Positions 1 through 8,324 of a stretch of DNA of 55,861 nucleotides are shown here, piece by piece. Position 1 is the stretch's first letter, and each line of letters begins with the position of its first letter. Origin of the DNA: a bacterium. Lineage in GTDB: Bacteria; 4484-113; JAFGCY01. The translations under genes were made by a program, and so were the position numbers. Under the pieces are notes generated by a model. That model saw only the letters and a program-made list of their open reading frames with translations, was not told the DNA's origin and did no database searches. The stretch lies in assembly GCA_016932385.1 (NCBI GenBank), contig JAFGCY010000017.1:1-55861 (forward strand), read 5' to 3'.

Positions 1-1814
1 CGCAGGTTCAGCTGCCCTCCGCGGCCCTGCAGCAGTTCCCGCCACTCCGCGCTCAGCTCCAGCCGGATGTAAAGGTCGGTCGCGGAGAAGCCGTACCAGA
101 GATCGGTGATCTCGCCATCCGTGACGCGCGCCATCGACGATTGCCCGCCGGAAGCTGAGACCCGCACGGCGCCGCGCCACTCGTAGAAGGACGACACGCG
201 GCCGTCGAGACGTGGCTTGATCAACGCGCTGATTTCGCCAACTGCTTCCGGTAGCCGCTCCGAGATAATCGGCGCATACAACTCGTCCGGTACCTCGCGG
301 CCCGCGGCGGTGTAGGCGCTGATCAGATGCGCGCGGAACAGCTCATCGAACTGCTCGGCCTGTTCCGTATTGAAGTCGTCGCCGTACCACCAGAACCAGT
401 CCGAGCCTTCCGCGGCCAACAAGTGGTCGTAGATCTTGTCGTGGCAGATATCGATCAGGTCGAGACGGGCCTGGGCCAGCCGCCGCCAGGCCGTGCGCGT
501 CTCGGCGTGGCGCGACCAGATGTCGAAATTGCCGTTGATCCATGAGCCGGCACTGACGTGGTCAATCGCCGGATAACCGCCGGCCGCCAGGAGCCGGCCG
601 GGTGTGCTGAACTGCATCTCAGGATGCGCGGCGACTTCCTCGATCAGAGCGCAGAGGAAGCCCTCGCCGCCGTCGGGATAGCCTTCCCAGGGATTTTCGC
701 CGTCTAGGGCCACGGTCACCACGGGCTCCGCCGCCTGGGCTTGGTCCGCCATCGCCTTCACCATGTTGACGAAATGGCGGCCGGCAACACGTCCGGTCCA
801 GCCGGCGTACTCGAAGCCGATGTTGTCGGCCAACCGCGTGTCGCGGAAAAACACCGTCAACCGCGAACCGTTGCCCTGCCACAACCGCGGTGCCAGGTGA
901 TCCAGGGGTCCGCGGCACTCGTGCGGCAGGTTCTGCTGGTCGGTGGCCACCCACTCCACACCCGCGCTGGCAAACACGCCAAGGGCCGCATCGGAGACCG
1001 AGCCCTCCGCCGGCCAGGCGCCGCGCGGCATCCGCCCGAAGCATTGCTGATACCAGTGCATGCCGCGCCGGACCTGCTCCTCGGCGTCCTGCGGGTAGCG
1101 GTAGTCGGGCAAGGGATCCGCGTCGTTGTGATGCCCCTCCCCCGCCAGGTCGATCAGGAGCGGCAGGATCGGATGATGATAGGGCGTGAAGGTCAGCTCG
1201 ATCTGCCCCTGGTCCGCCAGCTCCTGGTAGCCGCCGAGTACCTCCCGGGCGATCTCGTGGTGAATCTCCAGCACCTGGAGCTGCTGCTCGTGGCTGTACT
1301 CGCGGCCCTGGGCGATCAGGTCGATCACGTCGCACCGTTGCTGGCCGGTAAAGCCGATCCAGGCCAGGTTGAACCAGACCAGGATGTCCGTCAGCTCCTG
1401 GTCGGTGAACTTCGCGATCGCGTCCTCGAAGCCGACAAGGCGTACCAGGCTGTTGCGCTTGGCCAACAATTGGTCGTAGCGCAGATGCGGGCGAATCAAC
1501 GTGCGCGGATTGCCGCTGAAGAAATGCTTAAGCACAAAAGCGCGTTCTTCCTGCGCCAGGCCGGCAGCCGGTTGGCTGCTCAACCGCGCGAACATATCGG
1601 TCACGCCGTTTTGCGCGTATTGCTGCAGTTGCTCCAGCAGGATGCCCGAGAAATTGACGGTCATCGCGGCGCTGTCATAACGCTTGAGCACTGCCAGCAG
1701 GTCCGCGTAGCCCTTGACCGCGTGCAGGCGGACCCAGGGCAGGATCACCTCGCCGCTGGTCGGGTGGCGGTAGTCAGGCTGATGCTGGTGCCAGAGCAAG
1801 TTCAGCGCGATCAC
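1..1814 (-). CDS. GH57 family glycosidase (alpha-amylase-like), 3' end cut by window
   Basis: Family 57 retaining glycoside hydrolase, expected to act on alpha-glucans in the cytoplasm; no signal peptide is visible. The reading frame is open from a GTG at 1812-1814 to the window edge (604 codons, no stop). The family's N-terminal motif HQHQPDY is at residues 9-15. The block WPAEGSVSD holds the likely nucleophile Glu at about residue 270, and ALDGENPWEGYPDGGEG holds the likely acid/base Asp at about 371. The GTG overlaps the galT stop (GTGA), so translation is probably coupled to galT. Exact specificity (amylase, branching enzyme or alpha-galactosidase-like) cannot be told; pairing with galT and a phosphohexomutase points to glycogen or galactoside handling. 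Family assignment is sure, substrate is not. Confidence 0.9.
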   Translation of the reverse strand, partial: MIALNLLWHQHQPDYRHPTSGEVILPWVRLHAVKGYADLLAVLKRYDSAAMTVNFSGILLEQLQQYAQNGVTDMFARLSSQPAAGLAQEERAFVLKHFFSGNPRTLIRPHLRYDQLLAKRNSLVRLVGFEDAIAKFTDQELTDILVWFNLAWIGFTGQQRCDVIDLIAQGREYSHEQQLQVLEIHHEIAREVLGGYQELADQGQIELTFTPYHHPILPLLIDLAGEGHHNDADPLPDYRYPQDAEEQVRRGMHWYQQCFGRMPRGAWPAEGSVSDAALGVFASAGVEWVATDQQNLPHECRGPLDHLAPRLWQGNGSRLTVFFRDTRLADNIGFEYAGWTGRVAGRHFVNMVKAMADQAQAAEPVVTVALDGENPWEGYPDGGEGFLCALIEEVAAHPEMQFSTPGRLLAAGGYPAIDHVSAGSWINGNFDIWSRHAETRTAWRRLAQARLDLIDICHDKIYDHLLAAEGSDWFWWYGDDFNTEQAEQFDELFRAHLISAYTAAGREVPDELYAPIISERLPEAVGEISALIKPRLDGRVSSFYEWRGAVRVSASGGQSSMARVTDGEITDLWYGFSATDLYIRLELSAEWRELLQGRGGQLNL

Positions 1815-2857
1815 GACACCGAAACCTCGATACCGCGCAGGAATTCAGCCGCCTCCTCGGGCGGCGTCGCGTTGATGTAATATCCGGTGCCCCACTCGAA
1901 GCCGGCGGCCTTGGTCAGCCGCGGGAACATCTCCAGATGCCAGCAGTAGAAGGCATCGAGCATCGGGAATTCATGGTACACGCCCATGATTTCGGTGTCG
2001 TTGGGCGCGGTGTGGATCAGGAAATTAAATTGGCAAGCCCCGATCGCGCCCAGCCATTTTCTGAGGCAGACCTTGACCGCCTCGGCCAGCGCGCGAATCT
2101 CCTCCGTGCCGGCGCGCCGGAAGTCGCTCATCTGGCGCTTGGGCAGGATGTGGATTTCAAAGGGCGAGGTGCTGGCGAACGGGCAATAGGCCAGCATGTG
2201 GTCGTTTTGGAACACGATGCGCTCCTGCGTCATCAGCTCCTGGTCGACGATGTCGACGAAAATGCTGCGCCGCTTGATATTCCAGTGGTTCTGCGCGCCC
2301 TGGATTTCCTCCAGCACGCGCTTGGGCACGATCGGCGTGGCGATGATCTGGCTGTGGCTGTGGCGCAGGCTGGCTCCCGCCGCCGGCCCGTGGTTTTTAA
2401 ACGGCAGCACGTAGGCGAACCGCTTGTCCCGCGAGAGGTCCTCGACGCGCACCTTGAACGTGTTGAAAACGTCCACCAGGTGGGTCAACGGCATGTCCCA
2501 GAACAGCAGGTACGGGTCGGGTGACTCGATCACCACCTCGTGCGCCCCGACGCCGTTCATCCGGTCGTATAAGCCGTAACCGCGCGGGTTGAGATCGCCC
2601 TCGATCCCCAGGGCGGGAAACTTGTTGGGGATCACGCGGACCTTCCAGCCGGGTCCGTTCGGTTCCGAGCCCACCGGACGCAGGGCGTAGACCTCGGGCG
2701 GCGTCAGGTGCTCCTGGCCCTCGCGGAACGGATCGTGCTGCGGGTCGAAACCGGCGAAATGATCGTAATCCGTGGCGAACTCGTCGGGCCGGCTGGCCCG
2801 GTCAGGGGCGATAATCACCCAACGGCCAAGTACAGGATCCTTGCGAAGCTCGCGCAT
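1811..2857 (-). CDS. galT: Galactose-1-phosphate uridylyltransferase
   Basis: HIT-superfamily nucleotidyltransferase of the Leloir pathway, exchanging UMP between UDP-glucose and galactose-1-phosphate. Length 348 aa is normal. The active-site block LRHSHSQIIATP lies at residues 164-175, with the uridylylated His expected at 168, preceded by KNHGPAAGAS. The C-terminal half keeps the IHILPK and EFPMLDAFYCWHLE blocks of the second HIT repeat. The CxxC zinc pair of the E. coli enzyme is not seen. ATG at 2855-2857 has GAGGTG four bases upstream. It is first in an operon with the GH57 gene and divergent from the phosphohexomutase. ADP-glucose phosphorylase relatives share the fold, so a glycogen-linked role is the main alternative. 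Confidence 0.88.
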   Translation of the reverse strand: MRELRKDPVLGRWVIIAPDRASRPDEFATDYDHFAGFDPQHDPFREGQEHLTPPEVYALRPVGSEPNGPGWKVRVIPNKFPALGIEGDLNPRGYGLYDRMNGVGAHEVVIESPDPYLLFWDMPLTHLVDVFNTFKVRVEDLSRDKRFAYVLPFKNHGPAAGASLRHSHSQIIATPIVPKRVLEEIQGAQNHWNIKRRSIFVDIVDQELMTQERIVFQNDHMLAYCPFASTSPFEIHILPKRQMSDFRRAGTEEIRALAEAVKVCLRKWLGAIGACQFNFLIHTAPNDTEIMGVYHEFPMLDAFYCWHLEMFPRLTKAAGFEWGTGYYINATPPEEAAEFLRGIEVSVS

Positions 2858-2888
2858 TGCGCACCTCGTTTTGAAACACGTCCTTTGG

Positions 2889-2898
2889 AGTATACAAT
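2889..2898. promoter_or_regulatory. Overlapping divergent -10 elements between galT and the phosphohexomutase
   Basis: On the plus strand TACAAT (2893-2898) lies at the right distance for the mutase, whose ATG at 2923 is preceded by GGGAAGG at 2910-2916. On the minus strand TATACT (2889-2894) suits galT. The two hexamers share the central TATA bases, so RNA polymerase could occupy only one orientation at a time. Seen in the sequence; promoter use is inferred. Confidence 0.55.
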
Positions 2899-2922
2899 GC
2901 TCTTTGGACGGGAAGGCGCAAA

Positions 2923-4341
2923 ATGTTTAAACCTGAGATTAAATTTGGTACCGACGGTTGGCGCGGCATCATCGCCGACGACTTCACCTACGACAACGTC
3001 GCCCTGGTCGGCATGGCCATCTGGCGCTATCTGGAGGAAGCCGAGCAGTCCGCCAAGCCGCTGCTGATCAGCTATGACCGGCGGTTCGCCGCCGAAGCCT
3101 ACGCGGCGCACCTGGCCAATGTGATCACCCGGCTGGGCGGCCGGGTCGTCGTCACCGATGGCCCCAGCCCGACGCCGGTGGTGGCGTTTGGGGTACTGCA
3201 CCTCCAGGCCGCCGGCGCGATCCAGTTGACCGCCAGTCACAATCCGTATTACTACCAGGGCCTGAAATTCATCCCCGATTTCGCCGGCCCCGCGATGCCC
3301 GAAACGACCGACCGCATCACCCAGCTGATCAAGGAGCTGGCGCCGAAATTCGAGCCGCCGGCCCTGTTGAGCGACTGGGACGGCGAAACCGTCAACCTGC
3401 GCGAGGCCTATTTCGCGCACCTCGACAAGATTGTCAACGCGCACAGCCTGGTCAGCGGCGGCTGGCGGGTGCTCTACAACCCCATGCACGGCGTCGGCGC
3501 GGGCTACCTGGACGGCTACCTGGCCCGGGCCGGGCTCGAAGTGATCACGATCAACGGCGAGCGCGACGTCTATTTCGGCGGCGGAATGCCGGATCCGAGT
3601 CCGGCCAACCTGGAGCCGCTGGCGGCGCAGCTGATCGAGCAGGACTGCCAGGTGCTGATCGGTACCGACGGCGACGCTGACCGTTTTGGCATCGTCGACC
3701 CGGAGGGGCATTACTTCAGCGCCAACCAGGCGCTGCCGATGCTGGCGGACTACCTAATCTCCTATAAGAAGCTCGCCGGCGACCTGGTGCGTACTGTGGC
3801 GACCAGCCATCTGCTCGACGCGATCGCCACGCATTACGACCGGCGGCTGATCGAGACCGCCGTGGGCTTCAAGTACGTGGGGGCCAAGTTGCGCGAAGGC
3901 GCGATGATCGGCGGTGAGGAGTCCGGCGGGATCAGCGTCAAGGGCCACATGCCGGAGAAGGACGGCATCCTGGCGTCGGTCCTGATGCTGGAGCTGGCCG
4001 CCACGCGCGGCGATACGCTCAACAACCTCTATCAGTCGCTGCAGGCCGAGTACGGCACCTGCGCCTTCGTGCGCGTCGACCAGCACATGCCCGACGAGCA
4101 GAAGGCACGGCTGTTCGCGGAGCTGGCCAGCCACGACAAGGACACGTTCGCCGGCCGGAAGATCGAGCGGCGGATCAAGATCGACGGCTACAAGCTGGTC
4201 TTCACCGACGGCAGCTGGGCGATGCTGCGCGCCAGCGGCACCGAGCCCCTGGTCCGGATCTACCTGGAGGCCGCCTCGGCAGAGGCGCTGGGCAAGCTGA
4301 AAAAGCAAGTCCTCGACGAGGTCAAGAAACTCGCGCACTAG
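2923..4341 (+). CDS. Phosphoglucomutase/phosphomannomutase (alpha-D-phosphohexomutase)
   Basis: Interconverts hexose-1-phosphate and hexose-6-phosphate through a phosphoserine. 472 aa with all four family landmarks: N-terminal FGTDGWRG (residues 8-15), catalytic serine loop TASHNP (Ser at about 105), metal loop DGDADR (250-255), and the C-terminal phosphate-binding loop RASGTEPLVR. The sugar-binding GGEESGG loop is near residue 324. ATG is preceded by GGGAAGG with normal spacing. Divergent from galT/GH57, it would feed glucose-1-phosphate from those enzymes into glycolysis or wall precursors. Glucose, mannose and glucosamine mutases are hard to separate by sequence, so no gene symbol is given. 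Confidence 0.92.
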   Translation: MFKPEIKFGTDGWRGIIADDFTYDNVALVGMAIWRYLEEAEQSAKPLLISYDRRFAAEAYAAHLANVITRLGGRVVVTDGPSPTPVVAFGVLHLQAAGAIQLTASHNPYYYQGLKFIPDFAGPAMPETTDRITQLIKELAPKFEPPALLSDWDGETVNLREAYFAHLDKIVNAHSLVSGGWRVLYNPMHGVGAGYLDGYLARAGLEVITINGERDVYFGGGMPDPSPANLEPLAAQLIEQDCQVLIGTDGDADRFGIVDPEGHYFSANQALPMLADYLISYKKLAGDLVRTVATSHLLDAIATHYDRRLIETAVGFKYVGAKLREGAMIGGEESGGISVKGHMPEKDGILASVLMLELAATRGDTLNNLYQSLQAEYGTCAFVRVDQHMPDEQKARLFAELASHDKDTFAGRKIERRIKIDGYKLVFTDGSWAMLRASGTEPLVRIYLEAASAEALGKLKKQVLDEVKKLAH

Positions 4342-4363
4342 TCGCCGGCCCTAAGAAATAACT

Positions 4364-4393
4364 GGCCGCCACTTCTCCCCAGAAGCGGCGGCC
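4364..4393. terminator. Strong hairpin in convergent intergenic space
   Basis: GGCCGCC-A-CTTCT, loop CCCC, AGAAG-C-GGCGGCC: a 12-bp stem with one A/C mismatch, 20 bases after the mutase stop. No U-tract follows, so intrinsic termination is plausible but not textbook. It could act on both convergent genes. Confidence 0.5.
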
Positions 4394-4422
4394 GGACACC
4401 ATCCACTGACACCAGCCCGCGA

Positions 4423-4438
4423 CCGGGCCGCGGCCCGG
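4423..4438. repeat. Perfect 16-bp GC palindrome
   Basis: CCGGGCCGCGGCCCGG, fully self-complementary, 13 bases before the 3' end of the His-rich gene and next to the hairpin at 4364-4393. Possible terminator component for the minus-strand gene; no U-run. Confidence 0.4.
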
Positions 4439-4451
4439 CTGCGACGCGTGG

Positions 4452-4556
4452 CTACTCCTGGTTGGAGTTATGCACGTTGCCGTGCACGTTGCTGTGCTCG
4501 TTGGAGTGTACGTTGCTGTGAGTGTTGTTGTGTACGTTGCTGTGGGTGTTGTCGTG
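4452..4556 (-). repeat. 12-bp-period coding repeat for His-x-Asn-x
   Basis: The last codons of the His-rich gene form about eight imperfect 12-nt units of the type GTTGCTGTGnnn (plus strand). Units differ at the third codon and synonymous positions, so the array has diverged and is kept at protein level. Confidence 0.7.
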
Positions 4557-5396
4557 AGCGCCGTTGTTGATATTGATATTGATCACATCCCGATCGTCGA
4601 TGTTCACATCGCCGCCGATGTTGTTGCCCGCAACCGTGTTGGCGCCGCCGACACCGCTGCTGACGTCCACCGAGGTATTAGCGCCCGCGCCCGCGGCAGT
4701 TCCGCCGCCACCGCCTCCGTTGCTCGCCGCCCAGCTCTGCCAGCTGGCCTGCTGTGCGCTGAAACTCGCGCTGTAGCTGAAGCTGGCCTCGGCCCGGACT
4801 TCCTGGCCCGTGGAAAAGCGGTTCAAGCCGGCGTAGTCCGACAGGAACTGCAGCATCGGGGTAGCCTGGCCGTCTTGGTTGAGCAATCCCAGCTTCTCCA
4901 GCACGTCCAGCACGTCGTCGCTGAGCTCGCCGCCCAGGTCGATCTCCTGCGTTTGCTGCTGCTGCTCGCCGCCGAGTTTCTCGATCAGCTCCTCCAGCAG
5001 CGTCAGCAAGCCGCGCCGGTTGAAGGTGAAGTCCGACCCGCTGAGCTGTTCCTCGGACATCTCGATCCCTTCGTTCAACGATACCGAGAACGAGCTGGAT
5101 ACGCTGAAACCGAAGCTGAAGTTGGATTGGAAGCTGGCCGGGGTCGAGAAATTGAACTGCGTCGAGCTTTCCCAGCTGATGCTCATCTCGCTGGAGAAGC
5201 TGAAATTGAACTGGCTCGTCTTCTGGCAACCGGACAGCTCCGCGCAGTCCGTTGACGCGGCCAGTTTGTTTTGTTCGGAAACCTGCTTGACTGCCATCTG
5301 TCGCCGCTGCTGGATGTCGACCTGGTCATAGGCCTGCTTCCGCTGCGCGGACACCTGCTGCAGGTTGCTCGAATAATCCTGCGATACTTCACGCAT
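4452..5396 (-). CDS. Low-complexity protein with (His-x-Asn-x)8 tail, unknown function
   Basis: 314 aa, family not recognised. An N-terminal helical, Gln/Lys-rich segment (1-47) contains one Cys pair further on (51, 57). A long stretch of alternating hydrophobic/polar residues (62-108, e.g. FNFSFSS, SFGFSVSSSFSVS) looks beta-strand or amyloid prone. A helical, acidic middle region (128-190) is followed by a second F/S-alternating patch (204-214), a Gly/Ala linker with GGGGGG, an Asn/Asp/Ile-rich strand segment (258-278), and a tail with His every fourth residue at 281-309. No signal peptide or TM segment is seen. Start chosen at the ATG at 5394-5396, six bases after AAGGAGG; an ATG six bases earlier abuts that SD. 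Metal binding by the tail is inference. Confidence 0.7.
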   Translation of the reverse strand: MREVSQDYSSNLQQVSAQRKQAYDQVDIQQRRQMAVKQVSEQNKLAASTDCAELSGCQKTSQFNFSFSSEMSISWESSTQFNFSTPASFQSNFSFGFSVSSSFSVSLNEGIEMSEEQLSGSDFTFNRRGLLTLLEELIEKLGGEQQQQTQEIDLGGELSDDVLDVLEKLGLLNQDGQATPMLQFLSDYAGLNRFSTGQEVRAEASFSYSASFSAQQASWQSWAASNGGGGGGTAAGAGANTSVDVSSGVGGANTVAGNNIGGDVNIDDRDVINININNGAHDNTHSNVHNNTHSNVHSNEHSNVHGNVHNSNQE

Positions 5397-5641
5397 GTCC
5401 ATCCTCCTTGAACGGATAATGCCGGCCCATTCAGGGCCACCCGGCGGCCAACCCTGGCCTCCGGTACGGGCCACAGCCCGTGCGTTGAACTAGGGGAGGA
5501 TGTGCGCGGGTGCTGGCGAGGATTGGGCTCTTGTCATCCGAACTTCGATTGCAAGGCCAGCCATACCCGGCATATCAACCACCTATTTCCCCACGAATCC
5601 ACAACGGCGGTAAGCGATTCCGCCGCTACGAGCGTTATCGG

Positions 5642-5665
5642 CGGCTAATCGCCGGGCTTTAGCCG
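5642..5665 (-). terminator. Weak hairpin downstream of lipoprotein gene
   Basis: Minus-strand CGGCTAA, 10-nt loop, TTAGCCG, about 22 bases after the stop of the minus-strand lipoprotein gene. No U-tract. The rest of 5397-5687 holds only the SD of the His-rich gene and further GGCGG/CCGCC repeats that could pair in several ways. Confidence 0.35.
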
Positions 5666-5687
5666 ATTCAGGAAAAATCGCGGTGGT

Positions 5688-7529
5688 TTACAGGCCGCTA
5701 AGCGCGACATATAAGTCGCAGTCGGTGCCGTTCGGCCGGTTGTAGCAAATCGCCACCAGGCCGGTGTCGTCAATCGCGAGGTCCACGCTGACCAGGCCGT
5801 CCGCGACACCGCTCATCGGGACTTGCGTGACCGTCTGCACCTGCCACTTGTCGGCGCTCACCAGGTAGGCGTACTTCACGCTGGTGCCAGTGCCGTCAAA
5901 GGCGGTGTAAGCGATGCCGGGCGTGCCGTCGGACATATAGGCCACCTGGCTGGCGGAGCCGAGACGCTCCGTCCCAGTGGAGAGCGCTAGGGAGTCAACG
6001 GTATTCAACACGCCGGGATTGACATCGTCGTATTCGACGAACCGCAGCGTCGTATCCTCGGTATCCGTGATGCTGTACACCTGGCCGATCAGGTCGGTGG
6101 CCGGGCTGTAGTCGATGCTGCCAAACTCGCCGCTGTCGGTGCGGGCATAGATGTTGGCCCAATTGTCGCCGTCGGTGTTGGTGATCAAGAAGCCGCCGTT
6201 GACGCAGACCGTGGGCAGGCTGTCAGTCGGCCGGTAGCGCAGGTGCGGGTGCTTAAACATGAAGCCTGCGGGCAGCGTCGGCAGGATATCCAAGAAGTTG
6301 CGCTTGAGGACGACCGGAATGTCGCCGCCGGTGAACTCCGCGGGCATTTCGAATAGCCGGTACTGCAGGTCGCCGGCCGCCTGCTCCGTGTTCAGGCTGT
6401 TGGTGGCCATCACCGTCACGCCGTAGTAGCCGGTGTTCGGCACGCGGTCGATACTGCTCATCGTCGCGCCGTCGATATTGCCGACGACATAGTTACCCCA
6501 GCTGACGCCGATCCCGGGAATGTCGGCGATCAGGCTGAAGCCGACGGTGGAACCCCAGGTCGCCCCGGCGGCCCCTTCATAGACCATGCTGACCCGTGGG
6601 TAGCCTGTATCGGGATCGATCTCCAGGTCCAGCCACTTGGCGAAACCGTCGGGATCCGTGTTGATCACGCTTTTCACCCAGTAATTTTCGTCGAGCAGGT
6701 TGTCCCGGTAGCCGACCTTGTTGATCGGCTTGCCGGTGGCGTGGTTCGCGTAAACCACGCTGAGATTGCCGGTTGTCGTGAACGCGATCGCCGGCGTCCA
6801 GCCCACATTGGTGTTCTCGTCAATCAACACCTCGATCCACTCGGGATCCTCCTCGTCCAACGCGAAGCTGTCGACGGTCACCACCTGGCCGTCGGTAACC
6901 AGGACGAAAGCATAGAACACGCGGCTGGCGGCGCTCAGGAAATCCGCAGCGTTGTAGATCGTGCGGTGGTAGATGCCGGCTTCACTGCGCGTTAATAGCT
7001 TCCAGTATCCTTCGCCGTAGTCAGCCAGGCCGACCCAGTATCCGGGATTTTCGCCGGCAAATACGCCGCCGCTGGTATGCAGATGGAGCATCGCCGGCAG
7101 GCCGTACTCCGAGAAATCGTCGATTTCATAGATCGCCCAAGCATAGCCGCCCGCGCTGGAATCGAGCACCAGCGAGGTACCGCTGACCGTCGCGTTGTCG
7201 GACTTGTTGTAATAATCGCTGCCGTCGCGCTCATGCGGAATGGTCTCCTGGGGCAGCCGGCCGAACGGCGTGACCGCCGGCAGGTCCGGCAGCTTGGTCA
7301 CATCCGGCGGGTCCTGCCACTGGTAGAGCTCCATGAGCTCGGGAGAGATGGGAACCGCGGAGACCAGGTGCGCCACCTCCAGCACGTCATCCTGGTATGC
7401 CGACTCCTGAACGCTGGTCTCGGCGGGCTGTTCGTCCGCGGCGTCCGCGGGGAGCACGGAACCGGAGCCGCAGGCATTCGCCAGCAGCAGGGCGGCAAGT
7501 ATGAGCGCCATCGATATCAGCCGGTGCAT
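5688..7529 (-). CDS. Secreted lipoprotein, probable beta-propeller/BNR-like, unknown function
   Basis: About 613 aa. The N-terminal signal ends in a lipobox, LLANAC, with the lipidated Cys followed by GSG, so it is expected in a membrane facing outward. Residues of about 130-240 form a domain with AWAIY and GLADYGEGYW that recurs in the lipoprotein at 33841-36573. The remainder has repeated strand patterns ending in YANH, YEGAAG, YTAFDG and CYNRP, resembling sequential propeller blades comparing recorded values. No catalytic motif is seen. The ATG at 7527-7529 is preferred because it gives a compact signal peptide; an in-frame ATG at 7566-7568 would add 13 residues. Neither has an SD. It lies just downstream of the transporter gene. 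Confidence 0.75.
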   Translation of the reverse strand: MHRLISMALILAALLLANACGSGSVLPADAADEQPAETSVQESAYQDDVLEVAHLVSAVPISPELMELYQWQDPPDVTKLPDLPAVTPFGRLPQETIPHERDGSDYYNKSDNATVSGTSLVLDSSAGGYAWAIYEIDDFSEYGLPAMLHLHTSGGVFAGENPGYWVGLADYGEGYWKLLTRSEAGIYHRTIYNAADFLSAASRVFYAFVLVTDGQVVTVDSFALDEEDPEWIEVLIDENTNVGWTPAIAFTTTGNLSVVYANHATGKPINKVGYRDNLLDENYWVKSVINTDPDGFAKWLDLEIDPDTGYPRVSMVYEGAAGATWGSTVGFSLIADIPGIGVSWGNYVVGNIDGATMSSIDRVPNTGYYGVTVMATNSLNTEQAAGDLQYRLFEMPAEFTGGDIPVVLKRNFLDILPTLPAGFMFKHPHLRYRPTDSLPTVCVNGGFLITNTDGDNWANIYARTDSGEFGSIDYSPATDLIGQVYSITDTEDTTLRFVEYDDVNPGVLNTVDSLALSTGTERLGSASQVAYMSDGTPGIAYTAFDGTGTSVKYAYLVSADKWQVQTVTQVPMSGVADGLVSVDLAIDDTGLVAICYNRPNGTDCDLYVALSGL

Positions 7530-7578
7530 AGCGATATTACTGACTTGTGCAACGGAAAGCTTGTTCATATGGATTGGT

Positions 7579-8301
7579 CTACCCGATTGGCTGGCGGTCG
7601 TATTTCAACAGCGTCCGTCCCCAGTAGAGGAACGGCGTGTCGATAATCGCCACGATCAGCTTGACGATATAGGTGGTGGCCCAGACGGCCAGCAGGACCG
7701 GCACGGTATCGAAGCCGGGCATACTGCCCAGAATGGGCAGCGGCGCGAAGGCCAGCATAACGAACACGGTGGAGTCGATGAGCTGTGAAACCCATGTACT
7801 GGCGTTGTTGCGAATCCAGAGATGACGGCCCTTGGTGCGGTCTTTCCACCAGTGAAACGCCCAAACGTCGTGCAACTGGCTGAGCAGATAGGCGATCAAG
7901 CTCGCCCCCACGACCCGCGGCAGGAAGCCGAAGAGCATCTCCATGTGCGGCTGCATCGCGTCATCCGGCGCGGGCTTGAACCACAGCGCCACCTGCATGA
8001 ACAGCGTCATCAGGATGATTGCCGTGAAGCCGATCCAGACGGCCTGACGGGCGGCCTGTTTGCCGTAGTTCTCGCTGAGCAGGTCGGTGGTGAAGAAGAT
8101 GCTGCCGTAGAGGATGTTGCCCAGCGTGGTCGGCACCCCGAACAGCTCAACGAGCTTAAGCACCTGCAGGTTGCAGGTGATGATCGAGAGCACGACGTAG
8201 GCAATCAGCCCGGCGCGGCCGAACAGCCGGTAGACCAGCAGCACGAGCAACAGGTCCGCCAGCAGAAAGCCCAGCCAGAGCAGTTCGTTCGGAATCGGCA
8301 C
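7579..8301 (-). CDS. yhhQ: Queuosine precursor transporter (YhhQ/DUF165 family)
   Basis: 240 aa, six or seven hydrophobic segments, the normal size for this family of inner-membrane importers of preQ0/preQ1-type precursors for the tRNA base queuosine. The family signature is visible: ISIITCNLQVLKL near residue 40, FFTTDLLSENYGKQ near 70, and ASTWVSQLIDSTVF near 170. Start is the GTG at 8299-8301, preceded by TAAAAT (8308-8313) exactly six bases upstream and no SD, which suggests a leaderless message. No queuosine synthesis gene lies nearby, so the cell may salvage precursor. Family recognition is confident; exact substrate is inferred from the family. Confidence 0.9.
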   Translation of the reverse strand: MPIPNELLWLGFLLADLLLVLLVYRLFGRAGLIAYVVLSIITCNLQVLKLVELFGVPTTLGNILYGSIFFTTDLLSENYGKQAARQAVWIGFTAIILMTLFMQVALWFKPAPDDAMQPHMEMLFGFLPRVVGASLIAYLLSQLHDVWAFHWWKDRTKGRHLWIRNNASTWVSQLIDSTVFVMLAFAPLPILGSMPGFDTVPVLLAVWATTYIVKLIVAIIDTPFLYWGRTLLKYDRQPIG

Positions 8302-8313
8302 GCGGGAATTTTA
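8302..8313 (-). promoter_or_regulatory. Leaderless-type -10 for the queuosine transporter
   Basis: TAAAAT at 8308-8313, then TCCCGC, then GTG at 8301. A start point about seven bases after the hexamer would coincide with the start codon. It also means no room for a preQ1 riboswitch. Confidence 0.5.
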
Positions 8314-8324
8314 GCGCATGCTGG

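Noticed and set aside
4452..4556. Short tandem repeat that might be taken for a CRISPR array
   Set aside because: 12-bp period, no spacers and in frame as His-x-Asn-x codons.
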